Assembly (NCBI GenBank): GCA_043228905.1
Contig: JBHGNT010000008.1
Span: forward strand, 14,446,001-14,510,000
From: Azolla caroliniana
Lineage: Eukaryota > Polypodiophyta
DNA length: 64,000 bases
Reading direction: 5' to 3'
This document shows, piece by piece, positions 58,741-64,000 of this stretch. The notes below the pieces were generated by a model. It was given only the letters and a program-made list of their open reading frames with translations, made no database searches and had not been told where the DNA came from. The position numbers and the translations under genes are program-made. Each line of letters starts with the position of its first letter. Position 1 is the stretch's first letter.

Positions 58741-59185
58741 TAGAATACGACCTCACAAGAGGAATGTGTCTACCTCAAGGCAATGGCCTTGGTTACAACC
58801 TTCACCCAATCGGGTGTATAGAATATCAAAGATTACAACTGAGTATAGTCTTTCTAGGTTTGAAGTAGAAGAAATGAACTAGCCTCAAGACAACAACCTT
58901 GGCTACTATCTTCACCCAATTGGGTGGATAAGACAACAAAGATTACAATTGAGTATAGTATCTCTAGTTTTGAAGTAGAGGAAACGTATTGGCCTCAAGA
59001 CAACAGGCCTTGGCTACAATCTTCACATGATCGGGTGGATACAACAATAATAAGCACAACTAAGTGTAGTCTCTCTAGGTTTTTGACTAGAGGAAATATA
59101 TTAGACTCAAGGCAACAACCTTGGCTACGATCCTCACCCGATTGGGTGGATAAACCAACAAGCAATTGTCATGAAGACATACAAT
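58741..59185. repeat. Four-copy tandem repeat of about 112 bp
   Basis: Units begin tagaa/tagag at 58741, 58866, 58976 and 59088 (periods 125, 110, 112). Each contains cctcaagrcaac, ccttggctac, cttcacccaa-tcgggtggata and gattacaa-tgagtatagt. Copies differ by roughly 10-20 per cent by eye. It abuts a tRNA-like segment and the Gypsy relic. Confidence 0.8.
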
Positions 59186-59192
59186 ACATTTT

Positions 59193-59262
59193 GGCCCTAC
59201 AAGGATTCGAACCCACGACGTCTTGGTCTATATGTTAGACCTTTAACCATTATAATAACATT
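59193..59262 (-). pseudogene. tRNA-like relic (CAT anticodon position)
   Basis: On the minus strand: a box-A-like taatggttaaagg, an anticodon arm ggtct-aacatat-agacc with a perfect 5-bp stem and CAT at the anticodon position, and a box B gggttcgaatcc. Position 33 is A, not T, and the T-stem is imperfect, so this is a tRNA-derived relic or SINE head rather than a functional tRNA. Confidence 0.4.
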
Positions 59263-61160
59263 GATGTAATGCATAATATTCAGTTGCATAAGCTCCCAAG
59301 CCCAGTGTCTGTCAGAGTCATTGATGGACGCCCCATAGCATCAGGTGATATAGTTGAAGATTTTGAACCAATTTGTGTAGTCCTAGGCAATTTGGTTAGT
59401 GTCATCTCGTTCAACATCATTAGTAGTCTAGAGCATTCCCAAGTTCTTGGTCTTCCATGGTTTGAGCTACATAACCCAACTATTGATTAGAGAAAAAGAA
59501 CCATTGAAGAGGTCTCAATACAGTCTGAGTCTCTTAAAACTCCAAGAAGGGATATGAGATTCCAAAAGATTTCGACATTCTTTGTACATCAGTTATGTGA
59601 GGAAGGATGGAAGGAAGACATGTTTGTGTTTGCAGTTTTAGCAACTCCCACATCGAGCTCACAAGAATTGGGGGTCCAACTACCGAAGAAATATATAGAT
59701 TTCTTTGATGTGTTTGATAAGGTGAAGGCCAATAGACAACCAGAGCATTGACCATATGATTGCCCGATTGATTTGAGCTCCGAAAAGAGCCTCCATGGTT
59801 GCCAATTTATAACCTTTCGCCCACAGAGCTAGAGGTTCTTCAGGAATATATCGATGAGCACTTGGCAAATGGGTTTATCTAGCATTCAAGATCTCCTACC
59901 AGCGCACCCATATTTTTCGTTAAGAAGAAAGATGGTTCACATCATCTGGTCGTGGATTATTGTGGATTGAATAAAGTAAGAATTCGAAACCAATATGCTC
60001 TACCATTGATTTCAAGTGTTTTGGAATGCCTCAACGAAGCTAAATAGTTCACAAAGTTAGATCTTTGAGGTGCTTACAGCCTTGTACGAATTCGTCCTGG
60101 GGATGAATGGAAGACTGCTTTCCGTACTCGCTATGGCCATTTTGAGTATATAGTGATGCCATTTGGTCTCACGAATGTACCAATAGTTTTCCAACATATG
60201 GCGAATGACATTTTTCGAGATTTCCTCGATATTTTCGTTATAGTTTACCTGAATGATATCTTGATCTATGCAAAAACTCAAGAGGAGCATGATATACATG
60301 TTCGACAAGATTTGCAACGGTTGCGTGAATATGGTCTATATGCAAAATTGGAGAAGTGTAGTTTCGATCAACGTCAAGTGGATTTTTTGGGGTACATAGT
60401 CTCTTCACATGGCATCTCTATGGATCCAACAAAGGTTCAAACAATTTTGGATTGGCAAACACCATAGTCTGTGCGAGATGTATAATGTTTTTTGGGGTTC
60501 ACAAACTTTTATCACAAGTTCATCAAAGATTATTCAAAGATCATATTGCTCCTCACTCAACTGACACAAAAGAATCGACCATTTGTGTGGAGTACAAATG
60601 CAAACTCTGCATTTGAAGGTTTGAAGCAAGCATTTACATCCGCACCAATTTTGATAGATGTTGATCCACTGAAGCGCTTTATACTCGAAGCTAATGCATC
60701 CGACTTCACACTAGGAAGCGTGCTATCCTAGATTAGTGATGATGGCCAACTGCACCCTATGGCTTTTCACTCACGGAAATTTGATACTGCAGAAAGAAAC
60801 TATGAGATTTACGACAAAGAGCTTCTTGCCATTGTGGATCCTTTTCAACAATGGCGTCATTTTTTGGAGGGTTCTTCTCAACAGATCGTTGCCTACAATG
60901 ATTACAAAAATCTAATGTACTTCCAAAGTGCTCGAGTCTTGAGTCGTCGACAAGCTCGTTGGGTGCAATTCTTAACTTGTTTTAATTTCGTAATTCTATA
61001 TCGCCTTGGGATGCAACAAGGAAAAGCATATGCTTTATCTAGGCGTTCGTATATGGAACTTCAACCAAGAGAGGCCGCATTTGAAAGTCAAAAGCAAATC
61101 CTCTTGGGTCCTAAGCGTTTACGACAAATGGCATTTCATGCTATAGACACACCCGGAGAT
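59263..61160 (+). pseudogene. Gypsy pol relic 2 (protease end, RT, RNase H)
   Basis: Same family as 36443-41735. It begins inside protease at HNIQLHKLPSP, VRVIDGRPIASGDIVEDFEP, then FNIISSLEHSQVLGLPWFELHNP. RT: PTEL, KKKDGS, VPIVFQHMANDIFRDF and a catalytic site YLND (60247) instead of YLDD. RNase H: EANASDFTLGSVL and NYEIYDKELLAIVDPFQQWRHFLEGSS. Many stops (for example 59488, 59749, 60066, 60729). It ends near GDSSIK, where Copia sequence takes over. Confidence 0.85.
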
Positions 61161-64000
61161 TCAAGCATCAAGAAGTCGTTACTTTGTAACCTTCATCGAT
61201 GATTACACTTGGCACACTTTCGCATGCGTGATCGAGAAGAAAAGCAAAGTCTTCTCTTGCTTCTTAAAGGTGAAGAGTCTTGCCGAATAGGAGACATGCC
61301 GAAAAATCAAGTGCCTAAGCACCGATGGCGGGAAAGAGTACTTCGTTGACCAGTTCTCTAGCTATCTGCAAAAGGAAGGAATTCAACATGAATTCTCCTG
61401 TAGATACACGCCAAAGCAGAATGGCATGACCGAGAGGAAGAATCGGACGATCGAAAAAGCGGCCAGGGCGATGCTTGAAGAGAAGCATATGCCGAAGATT
61501 TACTGGGCCAAAACAGTCAGGACGGCAATATACCTGCAAAATCGGACTTTTGCAAATGGAGGAGTGTTGCCACACGAGTTGTACTTCGGGAAGAAGCCGA
61601 ATTTGGCATAGTTGAGGGTTTTCGGTAGCGTTGCATATGTGCATGTGCCGAAGGAAAAGCGAAGGGAGCTGGTCGCAAAAGCCGAAAAATGTATCTTGGT
61701 CATCTACTCGGATGAGCAGAAGGGTTATAAGTGTTATAAACCCCGCAAAAAAGAAGTCCGAGTAAGCCCAGATGTCGTTTCCAATGAGTTGACTTTGTGG
61801 TACGTGCCTTCACCTCCAACTCCCATCCACTACATTCCGAGTTCTGAGGATGAGGCCAGTGAGGCCGAGATGCCCTCTTGATGAAGAGGAAATCAGAACT
61901 CTAGAAGAGAGTCCGATCTCATTTCGGCTAAGTGGGCCGAATGAGTGACCGAGTCGAACGGACCAGTTGGATGAAGAGTCAGCGAGCAGTGGAGACTCGG
62001 CTGTGCAGTCCCCACGCCAGAAATCGAGGAGACGATTTATGCACAACGAGTAGGGAAAGATCAAAGCACCTGAGTATGGTACCGAGGCCGAAACATTGGA
62101 TCAAAGTGAATCCGATGCGTCCAGGAGCAAAGAGGGACCTCCGAAGACGAGGTTGAAGTTGGCTGAGAGGGTCACGAAATCGGCGAACTAGACGTTACGC
62201 CGATCCACCGGCCAAAAGATCTCGTAATTTGGTATGGGTACAATGAGTATATGGCGCATCATTATGCATATATGGTGATGGTGGAAAATGTGCGTGAGCC
62301 GGAGAGCTACGCAGAAGTGGCCAAGGACGCAAATTGGTATGCCACTATGGAGGAAGAGATGCATGCGTTAATGGAGAACGAGGCGTAGGACCTGGTTGAC
62401 GCCCCAAAGGGTGTAAAGCTGATTAGATGTAGGTGGGTGTACAAGGTCAAGTACAATGCAGATGGCCCGATTAGTGGCATAGGGCTACGCACAAAAACAC
62501 GGTATCGATTATGATGAGACCTTTGCGCCAGTTGCGAAGATGACGATTGTTCATGTATTGCTGGCGGTAGCAGTGGCAAAGAGGTGGCACTTACATGAAA
62601 TGGATGTAAAGAACGCGTTCCTGCAAGACGATCTTGAGGAACAAGTGTACATGGTATAGCCCCTCAGATTTCTATACGAATGAAACACCTTAGTAGTTTG
62701 TTGATTGAAGAAGTCGTTGTATGGACTGAAGCAAGCCACGTATGTCTAGAACGCGAAGATCACGCAAAGGTTGCATAAGGTGGGGTTTGCTCCATCAGAA
62801 TCAGACTCTTCACTGTTCATTCGGCCGAGTGGAATTGAGCCGATAATTTAGCATTCTGCTTTATGTTGATGATCTAGTTATCGCTAGTGCCGATCTCAAA
62901 GAAATCGGCTGAGTAAAGTCTCAGCTTGCGACATCATTCGAAATAAAGGATCTGGGAGGACCTTCATTACTTCCTCAGGATCAAAGTGATCCGAACCCCC
63001 GAAGGCATATCGATCAGCCAACACCATTATGTGTTGAATATGCTCTTCAAGTTCAGGATGGCGGATTGTAAGTCCATCTCAACCCCTTTGGACAGAAACG
63101 TGAAGCTTCGTCGAGATTCGGGAGAGGCGTGCGACCTGACACGGTTCCGACAAATTGTCGGGAGCCTTATCTATTAGAAAATCACTCGGTCGGACCTCAG
63201 TTACCCGGTCGGCCTGAATAGTAAATTCATCTCATAACCAAAGACCAAATACCTTTAGTGTACGCAAAGGATATTGCAATATGTTAGCGGCACTAAGGAT
63301 AGGGTGTTGTTGTATCGGGCAAGAGTAGCCGAAGAGTTAGTCAGCAACACGAATGCCGATTGGGCCGGAAATGCCGACGATCGCAGGTCTACGTCTGGAT
63401 TCGCGTTTTCACTGGGAAGTGCCGTGATTGCTTGGAGCAATAAAAAGCAACCAATAGTGGCACTATCGAGCACTGAGGCCAAATATCGAGGGGCGGCTAT
63501 CGCCACGTGCGAAGCCATTTGGCTCAAAAGGTTGTTGAAGGATCTGCATGTAGAGGTGTCTGAGCCGACAATGATATACTGTGACAACCTCAGCAACATC
63601 CAACTCATGAAAAACCTTGTCTACCACGCCCAAACAAAGCACATTGAGGTGCACTATCATTTTGTCCGCGAGCGAGTCCTCTCTAGAGAAGTCGAATTGG
63701 TGTATGTTCCGATTGATCGACAGACTGTTGATATCTTCACCAAACCTTTTGGTCTAGACAAGTTGCGGCAATTCCTGGGCATGTTTGGCAGACAACACCT
63801 TGATATGCCGAACTTGAGGGGGAGGAGTGAAAATGAAAAGGAGAGAGATGAAGTTCGAAGAACCGAATCAGATGCAGAATTTGACTTCAACATGACTAAA
63901 GAAGTCAGAACGGCTAGAGAAGTCGGGGACGTATGGATAGATGGAAGAAGATCGGCTAAGAAGAAACTAGCCAAATGCGGGGGGAGCAGCTGGAAAAGAG
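61161..64000 (+). pseudogene. Copia pol relic 3 (integrase to RNase H), runs off the window
   Basis: A different Copia family from copies 1 and 2. Integrase from RYFVTFIDDYT, LSTDGGKEYF, YTPKQNGMTERKNRTIEKAARAML, YFGKKP, then a linker. [39 protein letters not shown] and the catalytic LLYVDDLVIAS (about 62865). RNase H: NADWAGNADDRRSTSGFAF, SSTEAKYRGA, CDNLSNIQLMKN and [14 protein letters not shown], through FTKPFGLDKLRQFLGM (63770), then a purine-rich stretch (ggggga at 63818) that may be the polypurine tract. Frequent stops and frameshifts; G+C is higher than in the neighbours. Confidence 0.86.

Noticed and set aside
58741-59185. CRISPR-like or satellite array
   Set aside because: Four whole-unit tandem copies of about 112 bp without distinct spacers, in a eukaryotic context; it is an ordinary tandem repeat.

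Overview
This is a transposon-rich stretch of a land-plant nuclear genome, most likely a seed plant with a large genome. The evidence is plant-specific gene families, spliceosomal introns with GT..AG ends (some of several kb), LTR retrotransposons, LINE relics, hAT-, CACTA- and Mutator-like DNA transposons, and long CT, GA and CATA microsatellites. I could not fix the species.

Three host genes can be assembled, all on the minus strand and all with matching exon phases. (1) 19741 to 1316: a DUF630/DUF632 protein of 659 codons in four exons, split by a 16.1-kb first intron packed with mobile elements. (2) 33553 to 28966: a Pumilio/PUF RNA-binding protein of 994 codons in five exons, with all eight PUF repeats. 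(3) 52669 to 46483: a YidD/UPF0161-type protein of 156 codons in four short exons, probably plastid-targeted, with a 4.6-kb first intron. Gene 3 is easily missed because its exons are 159, 112, 141 and 59 bases long.

Layout. 1-1.3 kb: 3' flank of gene 1. 1.3-19.7 kb: gene 1. Its intron holds two related Copia elements (3.70-8.81 and 10.90-15.37 kb), LINE fragments (one interrupted by the second Copia), and a hAT-type MITE at 18.3 kb. A second MITE copy sits inside the first Copia with its end triplicated. 19.7-20.5 kb: microsatellite-rich upstream region of gene 1. 20.5-28.9 kb: intergenic, no gene recognised. 29-33.6 kb: the PUF gene. 33.6-36.4 kb: its leader, microsatellites and a tandem duplication. 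36.44-41.74 kb: a damaged Ty3/Gypsy element with an ATATC target duplication and a solo LTR of another family inside its gag. 41.7-46.4 kb: old Gypsy debris. 46.5-52.7 kb: the YidD-like gene, with an inverted pair of Gypsy gag fragments in its intron. 52.7-53.0 kb: microsatellites at its 5' side. 53.0-56.2 kb: a Mutator-like element with long terminal inverted repeats and a Ulp1-protease fragment. 56.3-57.35 kb: a CACTA-like non-coding element. 57.4-59.26 kb: microsatellites, a four-copy 112-bp tandem repeat and a tRNA-like segment. 59.26-64 kb: a second Gypsy pol relic fused directly to a third Copia pol relic that runs off the window.

The three host genes are not an operon or pathway. The clearest story is insertion history: several nested insertions can be ordered from target-site duplications, while the surrounding host genes keep open frames and usable splice sites. 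I found no convincing new molecular system. The best second-look items are the hidden YidD-like gene, the giant-intron gene, the inverted gag pair, the Ulp1-carrying Mutator-like element, and several readable rearrangement scars.
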